Source of the DNA: Craspedostauros australis | Lineage: Eukaryota; Bacillariophyta; Bacillariophyceae; Mastogloiales; Achnanthaceae | Assembly (NCBI GenBank): GCA_026770025.1 | Contig: JAMXDE010000009.1 | Span: 905,001 to 969,000 of the forward strand | Reading direction: 5' to 3' | Length of the DNA: 64,000 nucleotides | Shown here: positions 51,147-61,157 of the stretch, in pieces | Position numbering within the stretch: position 1 is the first letter of the stretch | Layout: each line of letters opens with the position of its first letter | Position numbers and translations under genes: made by a program | Notes under the pieces: generated by a model | Told to the model about the DNA's origin: nothing | Seen by the model: the letters and a program-made list of their open reading frames with translations, nothing else | Database searches by the model: none

Positions 51147-51941
51147 TGTTGGCAAGTTCCGCTCACGGTAACCTACGATCGTGGAAGATGGTGTTGGTTG
51201 ATAGTCGTTTGTTTACTATTTCATTACGTTGGCACTCCGATACTCTCGGTGTCCGTTCGTTCTCTTGCCCGATGCTCTCGGCGCTTCAATCTGTGTCGTA
51301 GATTTGGTCTCCGACTATGAGTCGGTACGCGAGATCCTCTCTCGCTCCTCTCTGTATTCTCTCTCTCTCTCTCTCTCAACATCGTGTGCTCGTGCTACAC
51401 AACACTCCGTGTTCGATGCATACTCTGCATTCGACACTCTGTTCATTCAGTGCTGGCTTCTACTCCATGAGTACTTACCATTTGAAGTTCACCTTCAGTA
51501 TCCATGATCTTCATGGGTCATCATATCTTCGCCTCCTGCTCTGACTTGGAGACAGCTGTCGACGTGGTGACATGTTGACATCTTGTCGACGTCAGTAGGC
51601 GTTCTTCTGCTCTCCAGATGTCACGTTCCATTGGTGATGCAGTAGTCTGTCAGATGATATCGTCATCTGAGGTTTAGTTGGGAAGTACCTCGAGATTCTC
51701 TTGGTACCATTGATGCATGGACGGACGATCTTCTGATTCTTCCAGAAATCGTTATTTGCAAATTTCCTCCAGAAATCTTGCCCCTTTTCGTGTGTTCCAT
51801 TTCCCCTGTAATTCTGACGAATCACAGTATACTATCGACACGAGTATAGTTATACCGTCCAAGTGCGTATGAGAGAATAACGGGTGAACGATGCACATAT
51901 ACACGTACATCTTGACATATACTCACATGTACATCTCGACA
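51147..51941 (-). repeat. LTR 3 of the copia array
   Basis: 795 bp. Differs from LTR 1 and LTR 2 at about three positions. Followed by the GATATA target duplication and then LINE ORF2 sequence. Confidence 0.92.
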
Positions 51942-51947
51942 GATATA

Positions 51948-52882
51948 TTCAAGGGCGGCGGACGATCCACTGGCAATGCAAAGTAGGCAGGCTCCGAAAG
52001 GAGGAAGCAGGACGGGTCGACGTTCACGCTGCTCGGCTGGCAATGGCAAGTTTGAAGCCGTCGAGAAGGAAGTGGGTGGCGAAGCACGCGTGCAGTTTTG
52101 GGCCGGTCGGGCGCAACATGCGCAAATGGAAGCTCTGGAGTCATGACAAGTGCCCAATATGCAAAGATCAAGAAGAAACAACGGAGTATGTGATGCAATG
52201 CGCACACCCACTGGCGGTAGCGGTACGAAACGAGGCTTTGAAGCAGTGGGAGACAGACATGATGGCGGCGAGAGGTGACGGAGCGATGGTGAGGGAGCTG
52301 GTGCGACAGGTGCGTGCATGGAGCGAAGGCGGGACAGTCTCTATCGACGGCGGCCCGCAGCTGCGAAAGGCAGCCGAGGAACAAGCGGCGATAGGCTGGG
52401 GCATGCTGGTAAGAGGGCGGTGGTCGGCAAAATGGCAGAAAATACAGGAGTCCACCATGCTGGTGAACGATAGCCCAGGACGTCCGGCGAATTGGATCGC
52501 GAAAGCCATGGCAGGGCTCTGGGACGTCAGGTGGAAAGCGTGGATGGCCCGCAACAAAGTGCTGCATGAAAGCGACGCCGCGGCCGAAGCTGCCAAGATC
52601 TCCCAAGAAGCGGAGCAGGCGGTACAGGACGAGTGGCGCAAAGGCACGCAGGACATCAGCGGCGACGACGCCAGGCTTTTGACTCATACAACGGAGGCAG
52701 CGGTCCAAGCGCAGTCTGCACAGAATCAGATGCGGTGGGTCAGGCATGTCAGGGCAGCTCGACAGGCAGGGTTGCAACGACGAACGAAGGGTCCGCTTCA
52801 GAGGCGGCAAAAACGGAAGACGTATGCGGCGCGACAGCGTATAGCAGGCAGGCAGGTACGGCAGCGGCGTCTTCCACCATGA
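51948..52882 (+). CDS. LINE ORF2, 3' part (Cys/His tail) after the LTR nest
   Basis: About 310 aa to a TGA at 52880-52882. The frame starts in the LTR at 51884, but the LINE part begins after GATATA with QGRRTIHWQCK. It includes CPICKDQEETTEYVMQCAH, a Cys/His knuckle of the kind found after the RNase H or RT in I-like and R1-like LINEs, a Trp-rich helical stretch (DVRWKAWMARNKVLHES) and a basic Arg/Gln-rich C-terminus. Together with 25377-30267 it makes up ORF2. About 218 bp of 3' untranslated sequence follow. Confidence 0.85.
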
Positions 52883-53100
52883 CAGAAAAAGAATGTGAAG
52901 TGCACGACGACAACAGTTGCGTGCCCAGTGCGGTATGTTTGATGGCCCGTGGAACTGGCAACCCGCGGTAGACCAAGGAGTGAGAGATCTAGGTAGGTCG
53001 TTCGAGCGCGGTCGGTCCGTATGGGCTCGCCGTATGCCGGCAACGTTAAAGCTTTCGAGGCGACCCTCGTGTGAGGGGATAATCATTGCGTTATTATTAT

Positions 53101-53117
53101 TAATGCCATGCAATGTA
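53101..53117. repeat. Right target-site duplication of the LINE
   Basis: TAATGCCATGCAATGTA, identical to 22591-22607, directly after the ATT-repeat tail. Confidence 0.9.
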
Positions 53118-53489
53118 ATCCAATGGATCATGAAAGTTGTGCTTCATAGATTGTGGTTTTTCTGGTCTCAATACTACGAGCTGCATCAATACAACGTAAG
53201 CAACATTATCTACAAAGACTCGCACTGCAGCAAAATGTGGGCTATGGTATCTCCCCAGAGAGTAAGTTGTTTGCTCTCCGCACAAAGAAGGGAATAGCGT
53301 GAAGACAAATTCGTTCGTCAAAACAGCAGAGGGTGTACTCTCCTCAAGTTTTCCTTCCCTTCCGCCCATGTCCTCCCAATCATTCTGCCGTTGTTGCAAT
53401 TCCAATTGTGTTGTCGACTCTGCTCTGAAACCACATAGTATTCGTCTGTCGTCGCAATGCACGCGCACGTCTATTATTTGTGCTCGTAC
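53118..53489. other. Former 3' flank of PIG-A, displaced by the LINE
   Basis: Before the LINE insertion this sequence would have lain directly after the PIG-A stop codon, so it should hold the original 3' UTR and polyadenylation site. No coding region is seen. Confidence 0.5.
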
Positions 53490-54284
53490 TGTGCGAGCAT
53501 GCTACTAGGAACATGTGTCAGGATGTGCATATGTGTATGTGCATCGTTCACCTGCCATTCTCTTATGTTTCGTGCACAGACGGTACAACTATATTCGCGT
53601 CAATAGTGAGCTGTGATTTGTCAAAATCACATCACGAAATCGGACACAAAAAACGAGCAGAATTTCTGGAGGAAATTTGCAAACAATGATTTCTGAGAGA
53701 ATCAGGAACATTGTCTGTCCATCCATCAATGGAAACGTATGGTATCGAGCGAAGCTTGATGCACCTCCCAACTAAACCCCAGATGACAATATCATCTGAC
53801 AGACTACTGCATCATCGATGGAACGTGACATCTGGAGAGCAGAAGGATGACAGCTGACATCCACAGGATGTCATTGTGTCACAATGTTGACATCTGTCTC
53901 CACATCAGATCAAGAAGGTGAAGATTTGATGGCCAAGAGACATCAAGATTGTGGATATACAAGGAGGAGTGTAGTGTGGGAGTATTGGCAAATACTTGTG
54001 AAGTAGTGGGCCAGTAGAGAATGAGCTGATGGAGTATTAAGTATGAAATATTGCATGATACGAACATGCAATATTGAGAGAGAGAATATGAGTAACAGCA
54101 AGAGAGCATCTTGCATACCAACTCATAGTCAGGCAGACCAATGAGACAGACCAAGAGCATCAGACCAACAGCAGCAACTCCAAGAGCATTGGAGTGCCAA
54201 CATGCTGAAATAGCAAACAGAATTGTAACAACCATTACCTGCTTCCACAATCGCAAGGATATCCATGAGCGGAACTTGCCAACA
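53490..54284 (+). mobile_element. Old diverged solo-LTR-like copy of the fossil A family
   Basis: Reads in plus orientation and aligns along its length to the reverse complement of the 795-bp LTRs. Shared blocks include TTTCTGGAGGAAATTTGCAA, CCCAACTAAACC, ATCATCTGACAGACTACTGC, TGGAACGTGACATCTGGAGA and the end GAGCGGAACTTGCCAACA. Divergence is substantial (roughly a fifth to a quarter by eye). No gag-pol follows and no clear flanking duplication is seen, so it is an old solo LTR or remnant, opposite in orientation to the young array. Confidence 0.8.
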
Positions 54285-56758
54285 GTTGGTGTGGTCTGTG
54301 TATGGAATACAGGAGCCACATCCAATGAGGTGATCTGCTGCCAAAATGTGGCCTTTGCGCAGGGGGCTGCCACAGCCCCAAATCAACCGCTCTCGCAGCC
54401 CCCTCTCGTCCACCAACCAAGAAATACATGGCAGTGACGGTGATGTGTGTGGATGCTGCATTGGACTGCTGGTTGGTGTGGCGCTGGGGATGCCATTTGA
54501 CAGCTGTTGAGGAGGTTATTTCGGTGTTGCACCATTGTCATGTTGTTGTGTGGAGTTTGGCACTTTCAACCAGTCGTACATGTTGGGGGATGTGGGATTT
54601 ACCGACGGTTGTACCGAATGTATGAAAGAGACACGACACAAAACACTTCGAGACTAGCAAGCCCACTCAACCATTCCATCACGACGAAACACAGCTGATG
54701 ATGTTTCACATTGTGCTGTGATTGGTGTTTCATGACGCAGCAGCCAGTTTGGTGACGTAGATGATGACAGATTAGTCAAACATAGGATAGAGTTGAAGTT
54801 CATCTAAAGAACGGACTACTTTTCACTCAGTGTGTTCCTAGTCGCACCTTGAAATTATTTTGGCGCGAAACCTCCCACCAACAAATACGGAACAATCACT
54901 CTTTTCCCTCCTTCTCCCACACTCATTCATGAATCACCACTGACTCAAACACTATCGGAAGTCAATAGGATCAAGACACCTTGGGAACTATATGCTCTTC
55001 TGAACTATTGTAATGCGGCCAACCTGAATTCCGTTGTCAGCTAAACAACCTGACAACTTTGCATGACAACAGCCAAGAGATCCTCCCTGCTTCAACACAT
55101 ACAGGGAATCTAACATCAATTCCCTCGGCCTGACAACCTGTGTTCTCGATCTCAACCTCAATCAAGGTGTCAAGGCTTAGTACTCGAACGTAGAACTACT
55201 ACGATGAGATACTGGAGAAAGAGAGGAAGAGAGGACCGGTCCGCCCTCAGCACTGAACCTCTGAAGGTCAGTGCAGAGCCGCACCATTCAGACTGACTAT
55301 CGTTTCTTCATCCTGCATCTCAATCTGATCAACTCACAATGCAGACTATTCAAATAACAAATAGCACAACTCAAGATCAGCACTACAACACTCATCTACT
55401 TCATTGTCACATACTACTAATCTCCAGACGGTCGCCCCACGTTGACTTCACCATCAGATTCCTTGAATCTGGCAGTCAACTAGGCCATCCCTTCCGGATC
55501 GTGTCACAACAGCACACAAAAATCCAACTGATAGAATGGATTTAAACGCGCACTCACTGCTTCTCCCAAAACTCAACACCCAGCGTTTTAGTGGATGGAC
55601 TGTTGGATCGCTTCATCAGAAGGCCCCAGAGACGAAACAATTCATAATGGGAACAAACTCGCTGAAACAATGAACAGGAAAGGGTTAGAGTAAGTTGGAT
55701 CGATGTCGTCGGAAGCGTAGCGGTGAAACCTGAAAGAGATCGAAAAATGAGCATATCCATCGGTCCATAAAACTTCTAAAAGGACCTAACTAAAAAATGT
55801 AATGGCTAATTATTCGTATTAAATCTACAGGGGTGACGAATATGTGCTTAGTTTGGATATCGTAGACAAAAAGTTAGGAGGTCCATTTCAAATGGCTGGT
55901 GGACTCGCTCACGAGGATGGATCCTCGTTTGACAAGAGAACGGGGAACCTCGGTGAATTGTCGCCACATTTGGTGTCGGAGTGGGTTCGCAATCTGGGAG
56001 TCCGACAATCATGTTTATCACTACGACATCCGAACGACGTCCAACACTTGAGTTCACCAGCCAACCGTCGAGAACGAAAATTCTCCGCATGCCAACGTGC
56101 GGAGTTTGGTTGGTCAGCACGATGGTGCCAATCGGCGTGGCTTGTCCGCAAGGGGGAAACCGCTTTGGCTGCGAAGGTCCATCGCGACAAGAAAGAGAAA
56201 GGGGTGAACACCCTTTTGCACGCTTCGCGGCAATTGAGCACGCTTCTGCCTCTGACCGACTGTCCCATCGTCACACATCGGCGCAGTCACAAGAGTTGCA
56301 TCCGTCTTCCTTGGTCAGAATTCGCCGCTTGACAACGACGACGACGACCACCACAATTGCCAGATTCCCACATCCACCATTGTTTCGACGTGAGAGGCCG
56401 TAGAGCACTGACGTGACACTAGCACAACGGTCAGATCATCGCAACAACGTTGTGATCTCTGGAAGACCGCCCAGGCATTCCACTCAAGCATTCAACTCAG
56501 ACAGGCAGTTCGGAGATACAGTATCACAAGAGAGACACGGCTGGTCACCAATCGTGTCAACTGCAGCAAGACCGAAGACCCAGACCAGCAACCAAGACCA
56601 GCAGCCAAGACCAACAGCAAGATCAACAGCAGGTGCCACAGGGAAGCTCATCTTACAGCATTTGTTGACAGAACAAAACATCAGAGTCCGCACTCCACCT
56701 CGTAAACCAGCAAAGCCACACAGCAAAGCCAAGCAGCAATTGAGAAAGGACAGTCACG
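54285..56758. other. Intergenic, no confident gene
   Basis: Positions 54858-54870 (TTTTGGCGCGAAA) are a perfect E2F-like palindrome, but no S-phase gene follows. Frames at 55844-56332 (contains SLDIVDKKLGGPFQMAGG) and the minus strand of 55848-56120 are unrecognised and overlap. Positions 56560-56640 are CAGCAACCAAGACCAG-type repeats just before the SET gene, probably its 5' leader. Confidence 0.4.
54858..54870. promoter_or_regulatory. Orphan E2F/DP-like palindrome
   Basis: TTTTGGCGCGAAA fits the E2F consensus on both strands. Its context AATTATTTTGGCGCGAAACCT closely resembles the site upstream of Psf3 (AATTATTTTTGGCGCGAACCT at 662-682). No adjacent cell-cycle gene is recognised. Confidence 0.3.
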
Positions 56759-58531
56759 ATGACGATACTGCGAAGAGCGACGGCAACGACGGCAGTGGCC
56801 GCCACGGTCCTCTTCTCCTTGGCCAAGGTCACTGTCATGGCCACCTCCGCGACGTCCGTTCTGGTGGAACAAGACGTTGCCAATGCAGCCGCTAATGCAG
56901 ACATCAACGATCAAGCGCATGCATCATCGTCCGATCAGCAGGACGCACAATCCGCAGATCCGCTCACAGACTCGGACTCCGAAACCAACGAGACTTCGCA
57001 GGAAGAGGAGTCCTGCGCCTCGCCGCTGATCAACAACTTCGTGGGGCTCGATGCCAACGGGGAGGTGGATTACATGCTCCTGCATTTGGGAGAGTGGGTG
57101 CTCAACACCAAGGGAGTCAGCGTCTCATCCAAAATACAAATGAGGCAGTGCGCCGACAAGCCAATTCGAGGCGTCTTCGCCACGGATCACATCAAGGAGG
57201 GCGAGTACCTCTTCACGCTGCCACGCGAGGTCATGATCACGCCCAAGATCAAGACGGAGCGCGACAAGTCATTGTACTTGAACAGAGATTCCGCGGATGA
57301 GGAGTACGAGCTCAAGCAGTGCCTTGCGGTGCGGGGTCTCTACGACGAATTCATGAAGCCGGAGCCGGAGAATCCATACATCGACTACCTCAGGGCCCAG
57401 CCCCTCTTCTACGTCCCTCCTCTCTGGACGCCTGCCGGAAAGGAGTACCTCGCCACCCTCCTGCCCGAGGCCATCGGGGTCCGGGAGGACCTCTCCACGC
57501 ACATCGTGGACAAGTTCTGGGATCCGTGCTCGGAGGCCCTCGACCTGCCTCCCATCCACAACTACCATTCGGAGTCCGACGAGAACATGCCGTACCAGCT
57601 CGACATGCTGCTGCATGCCTGGAACATCGTCTCAGCGCGCGCCGAGGACTACGGCACTCTCATCAGCATCTACGACATGGTCAACCACCAGAACGGACAC
57701 AAGCTCAACACCCGACACATCATCCACGACAAAAAGACATTCTCCCTCGTCGCCTCCAAGGACATCGAGGCGGGCAGTGAGATATTCAACAGCTACTCAC
57801 AGTGCGCCACCTGCGGAACGCGCGCCTTTGATTACGGCACGTGGGAGACCTTCCGCGATTACGGATTCGTGGAGAACTACCCACAGCGGTATCTCCCGGC
57901 CTTCGGATCGGATGCCAGATTCGTATTCGATGTCGATCACAAACCCAATGACGACGGCACCCCCAATGATGACGGTCCCCTCGTGGCCAAGTTCAACGTC
58001 CCGCTTTGCCAGCAGGCCGTGGATTTCTTCGAGGACATGATCCAGGAGATGGAGGGCAAGCTCTCCATGCGGGAGCAGGGCGGTTGTCCTTCCGAGATGC
58101 CGTCCTTCGAATGCGAGCTGTCGTGGCAGATATTCGATGCCCATCTCGTTGCATTCCGAACGGCGCTGGAACAGTCGCAGCACGAGGAGATTTCCGATGT
58201 GGTCTGGAAGATGGGACCGGACTGGTACTCGCCCAAGTGGGAAGAAGAGCTCATCACGTTGCTTGCGGGATACTACGGAAAGTGGACGAAGGAGATCCTG
58301 GAAGATGACTTCTACGCCAAGTACAGGAACTTCATCGAGAAGGCGTGGGCAGCGTACGAGCGCGCAGAAGAGGAGGACGAAGATGATGACGAGGACGAAG
58401 ATGAGTACGATGATGGCTTGGCCGACTACGGCTGGTTCACCTCTCCGTACCAGTACATGCACGAAAGCAGCGTCCATCTGACAGATCCAACCTTCGAAGA
58501 GGCGGAGAGAGAGGAGGAGCTCATGAAATAG
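56759..58531 (+). CDS. SET-domain protein-lysine methyltransferase-like protein with signal peptide
   Basis: 590 aa, single exon, ATG 56759. The N-terminus RRATATTAVAATVLFSLAKVTVMATS is a likely signal peptide, so it enters the secretory route or, with a transit region, an organelle. The body is the Rubisco-LSMT/SETD3 type of split SET domain. KPIRGVFATDHIKEGEYLFTLPREVMI (about 133-160) matches the opening GRGVxAxxxIxxGE block. YIDYLRAQP and PLWTPAGKEYLATLL lie in the insert, DMVNHQNGHKLNT (about 306) is the NH motif, and EAGSEIFNSYSQC (about 336-348) replaces the usual (N)SYG. CATCGTR follows where this class has the GxxxN-like post-SET turn. The tail is very acidic (EEEDEDDDEDEDEYDDG). Enzymatic activity and substrate are not known; the missing Gly after SY leaves catalysis uncertain. 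Confidence 0.8.
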   Translation: MTILRRATATTAVAATVLFSLAKVTVMATSATSVLVEQDVANAAANADINDQAHASSSDQQDAQSADPLTDSDSETNETSQEEESCASPLINNFVGLDANGEVDYMLLHLGEWVLNTKGVSVSSKIQMRQCADKPIRGVFATDHIKEGEYLFTLPREVMITPKIKTERDKSLYLNRDSADEEYELKQCLAVRGLYDEFMKPEPENPYIDYLRAQPLFYVPPLWTPAGKEYLATLLPEAIGVREDLSTHIVDKFWDPCSEALDLPPIHNYHSESDENMPYQLDMLLHAWNIVSARAEDYGTLISIYDMVNHQNGHKLNTRHIIHDKKTFSLVASKDIEAGSEIFNSYSQCATCGTRAFDYGTWETFRDYGFVENYPQRYLPAFGSDARFVFDVDHKPNDDGTPNDDGPLVAKFNVPLCQQAVDFFEDMIQEMEGKLSMREQGGCPSEMPSFECELSWQIFDAHLVAFRTALEQSQHEEISDVVWKMGPDWYSPKWEEELITLLAGYYGKWTKEILEDDFYAKYRNFIEKAWAAYERAEEEDEDDDEDEDEYDDGLADYGWFTSPYQYMHESSVHLTDPTFEEAEREEELMK

Positions 58532-59113
58532 CTCTACTCCTAAGACGCCTATGATTGGTGAGCACATACGAGTAGGGCAACGAACATAGGTGGCAAGCTT
58601 AAGCTTGATAATAGACACCAGCCCATCGTCATGCTGCGATCAGTACCATACAGCACCATGCAATACATCATAAAATATATACTTGTGGATTGGAGATTAC
58701 CCATAGTACCGACACGCATGGGCGGGCTCCGCGATCACGGAACCGATGGAAATCGCGTTCGGTCATTGTGGTCGACCCTGTCCAGGAATGTTCTTGAACA
58801 TGGTGTGATGGCAGAACATCAACATCACATCACATCAGTGTCAAAAAGAGAAGGCGACACGAAACACGAAACACGAAACCCACCGAAGAGGTTGCTCACC
58901 TCCCCACTCCAGACAACGAGGCACAGAACAAACGAGAGTTGATGGTCGCACAAACATCCGTGGCGCGCAACAGCCTGTGACTGTGCCACATGAAGGTCTC
59001 TCGTTGCATCGTTGGGACCGACCAATCAAGCAAGACATCTGCCGTACCATACTCTACGCTATTATTATACTCTCTGCTCGACTCGACAGCAATCACTTGT
59101 GTCTTCGTTCAGC
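58532..59113. other. Intergenic between SET gene and membrane protein
   Basis: No gene seen. Short ACATCACATCACATCA and GAAACACGAAACACGAAAC repeats at 58820-58880. Positions 59060-59075 are TATTATTATAC, a possible core promoter of the next gene. Confidence 0.4.
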
Positions 59114-60346
59114 ATGGTACGAGTACGAGTAGCAACCTGCTCGCATGGGTCATCATTCCTTCTGCTGATACCATTTCTTTCGACAGTCGTGGCCTACGTC
59201 CCATCATCCACGCATATCGTGCCAACATACACATACCATGCTTCAACAAGGGCCATTCCCAACACAGTTGCTGCGATGCCACCAATGTTCCTGCCGAGCC
59301 AACACTGTAGAACCCCAATCTGGTGCTCATCAGTATTACACTCAGCAACGCCGCCTGGAATACCGCATAGCAGCAGCAGCAGTATCGGCGGCAACGACGT
59401 GAACAAGAACATAACTTTCACGGTTCCCGATCCCATGCTTGCCAGGGCCGCACGATGGCAATCCTTCCGAGAACGCACAACGCGCAGCATCCCGCAATGC
59501 ACCACGATGCTCGCGCTGACGACGATCGTGGATTTCTTTTCCACCCTCTGCCTGTGCCCGACGGTCCCCTTCCAGTCCGCGCGTGCCAACTTCATTCTCG
59601 GTCTGGAAACGCTGTGGAAGCTGAGCCTGGGCTTCGGCCTGTGGCTCATCCACTCCGGCAACAAGCGATTCATCCCGCCCGACACATCGGAACGCGACCG
59701 TTTGGTCAGCGCGCTCAAGATCTTGGCGTTCCTCTGGCGCAAGACGGCGTGGGTTCTCGTGGCGAGCTGCCTCGTCAATATTTGGGGCACGTTCGGAGCC
59801 GCCATCAAACCATCGGTGGTGGTCATGGCCGTCTGCGCGATGGGGTCGCTCATTATGCGGCAAGTGAACTACCGAGAGACCAAGGCGTTTCGAAATGACG
59901 TGAGGCTCATCCGCGCCACGGGTTTGCTGGTGGTGCGCAACATGGCCTTGTGCACGTTCGCGTTCGCGCTGCGGGGTGTCGTGGGCGCAATCTGCTCGCT
60001 GTTTCGTTCCACGGTCACGATGCAGGAGTACCATCTTTCGGGGATTCAGACGCCCTTCGTGACGGCCGGGTTGCTGTGGAAGCTGCGGCGGGCCTTCTTT
60101 CGGGCCGTCGTCACCAACAGCGGCGGCGAAGATGAGGATGAAGACGACAACGATCGTGATGAAGGGAGTTCGAGACCTATTCTGGTGCCGGAAGATCTGA
60201 TGGATGCGCAGGATAAGTTTTACAGTTCGGTATCGACGATACTGGCCGGCGAAGCGTATGCCAAAGCAACCTTGCTCATGATAGCGTTCATCCGGTCCAA
60301 GATATCTCCAGAACATCTGGAGGTCATTGTGCAGCTTATGCATTGA
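59114..60346 (+). CDS. Multi-pass membrane protein with plastid-type leader, family unknown
   Basis: The frame opens at 59012, but ATG 59114 (MVRVRVATCSHGSSFLLLIPFLSTVVA) starts exactly at a signal peptide, giving 410 aa. Cleavage before YVPSS (VVA-YVP) resembles the aromatic +1 position of complex-plastid leaders, followed by a Ser/Thr/Pro/Arg-rich stretch to about residue 95. The mature part has about four to five hydrophobic segments (LETLWKLSLGFGLWLI, TAWVLVASCLVNIWG, SVVVMAVCAMGSLIM, NMALCTFAFALRGVVGAI). An acidic EDEDEDDNDRDE loop and a last amphipathic stretch follow. I do not recognise the family. The overall plan resembles the next gene (leader, then four or more segments), so both may sit in plastid membranes. 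Confidence 0.65.
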   Translation: MVRVRVATCSHGSSFLLLIPFLSTVVAYVPSSTHIVPTYTYHASTRAIPNTVAAMPPMFLPSQHCRTPIWCSSVLHSATPPGIPHSSSSSIGGNDVNKNITFTVPDPMLARAARWQSFRERTTRSIPQCTTMLALTTIVDFFSTLCLCPTVPFQSARANFILGLETLWKLSLGFGLWLIHSGNKRFIPPDTSERDRLVSALKILAFLWRKTAWVLVASCLVNIWGTFGAAIKPSVVVMAVCAMGSLIMRQVNYRETKAFRNDVRLIRATGLLVVRNMALCTFAFALRGVVGAICSLFRSTVTMQEYHLSGIQTPFVTAGLLWKLRRAFFRAVVTNSGGEDEDEDDNDRDEGSSRPILVPEDLMDAQDKFYSSVSTILAGEAYAKATLLMIAFIRSKISPEHLEVIVQLMH

Positions 60347-61157
60347 TGGTGAGAGAATGAAGGGAAACCAATAGAGTAAAGTGCAATAGAGCGTTGCGGT
60401 CGAGACGAAGCGCGCAATTGACAAGCTGCAGCTCAGCTACACCAGATAGTCTGCTGCGAGCACGACCTAAGCGTGCAGCATTCTACTCACACATCCTTCA
60501 TAGGTCGTAAAGCACGTGTTCAAGTGGAAGCACAGTGCAGTGCATTACTACAGTATTGTGGAATGCTATTGAATCCATAGTGTATACTTATGAGTACGAG
60601 TGCTGACCATTGGGGGATTCATCCTCTGCTCTTCCTTTGGTTGCAACGACGACCTAAAGAGCATGTTCGCAGGTTGTAGTCGTATCTGATTGGTGGTATC
60701 ACGCGCTCCCCAACCAGAAGATACAGATGGATACGCATTTGCCGCGCTTTTCCTTGGTGTCAAAAGATACTGTTCTCGCGCAGCTCCCCATTTTCGTTCA
60801 TCTCGGTTGGCACTAACACATCGCAGGTTGTACTTATTGGCGCTTCCTCTCCTCTTGGCATCCCATCCCTGCACAGACGCAAGCACAGACACAAGCACAG
60901 AAACAGAAATAGATACGACCTGGAGGACCATCCACCAAGGCGCACTCTTGTTTGTCACGTGGCTCTGCACTCGCAATTGCATCCAAACGATCGCAGCCTT
61001 CGACCGCGACAACAACAACAACAACAGCAACGGCTGATCACAACGACAAGCTACCGAAGAGCAGGCAACCTCGCAATCAGTTGCCCTCCTTCATTCGTGC
61101 GACGAGTACTATCATACATATTATAGGTCGTACGTGCACACAAAGAGACAGTCCACC
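60347..61157. other. Intergenic between the two membrane-protein genes
   Basis: No gene supported. A short frame at 60690-61037 is chance-like. The stretch 61005-61030 is an ACAACAACAACAACA repeat in the presumed leader of the next gene. Confidence 0.45.

Larger units (their letters stand above)
30268..51941 (-). mobile_element. Ty1/copia array: LTR-internal-LTR-internal-LTR, fossil A
   Basis: Three direct 795-bp LTRs (30268-31062, 37411-38205, 51147-51941) separate two internal regions in minus orientation. The outer ends share one GATATA duplication, so the whole array occupies one insertion site in LINE ORF2. The first internal region looks whole. The second is the same sequence but is interrupted in gag by a different LTR element (44249-50837, plus its 4-bp duplication). 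LTRs end TG...CA. The first two LTRs look identical and the third differs from them by about three bases in 795, so the array is young. A shared-LTR tandem is best explained by recombination between LTRs of two copies or alleles. Confidence 0.9.
22608..53100 (+). mobile_element. Full-length EN/RT/RNase H LINE, split by nested LTR elements
   Basis: A non-LTR retrotransposon with two ORFs, bounded by a perfect 17-bp target duplication and ending in a short ATT-repeat tail (ttattattat at 53091-53100), as target-primed reverse transcription leaves. LINE sequence proper is 22608-30267 and 51948-53100, about 8.8 kb. The rest (30268-51941 plus one copy of a 6-bp duplication) is the LTR-element nest. 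Presence of a 5' leader of about 110 bp before ORF1 suggests a full-length copy. An APE-type endonuclease plus an RNase H domain after the RT places it in the I-like clades. I cannot assign a named clade. Confidence 0.88.
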
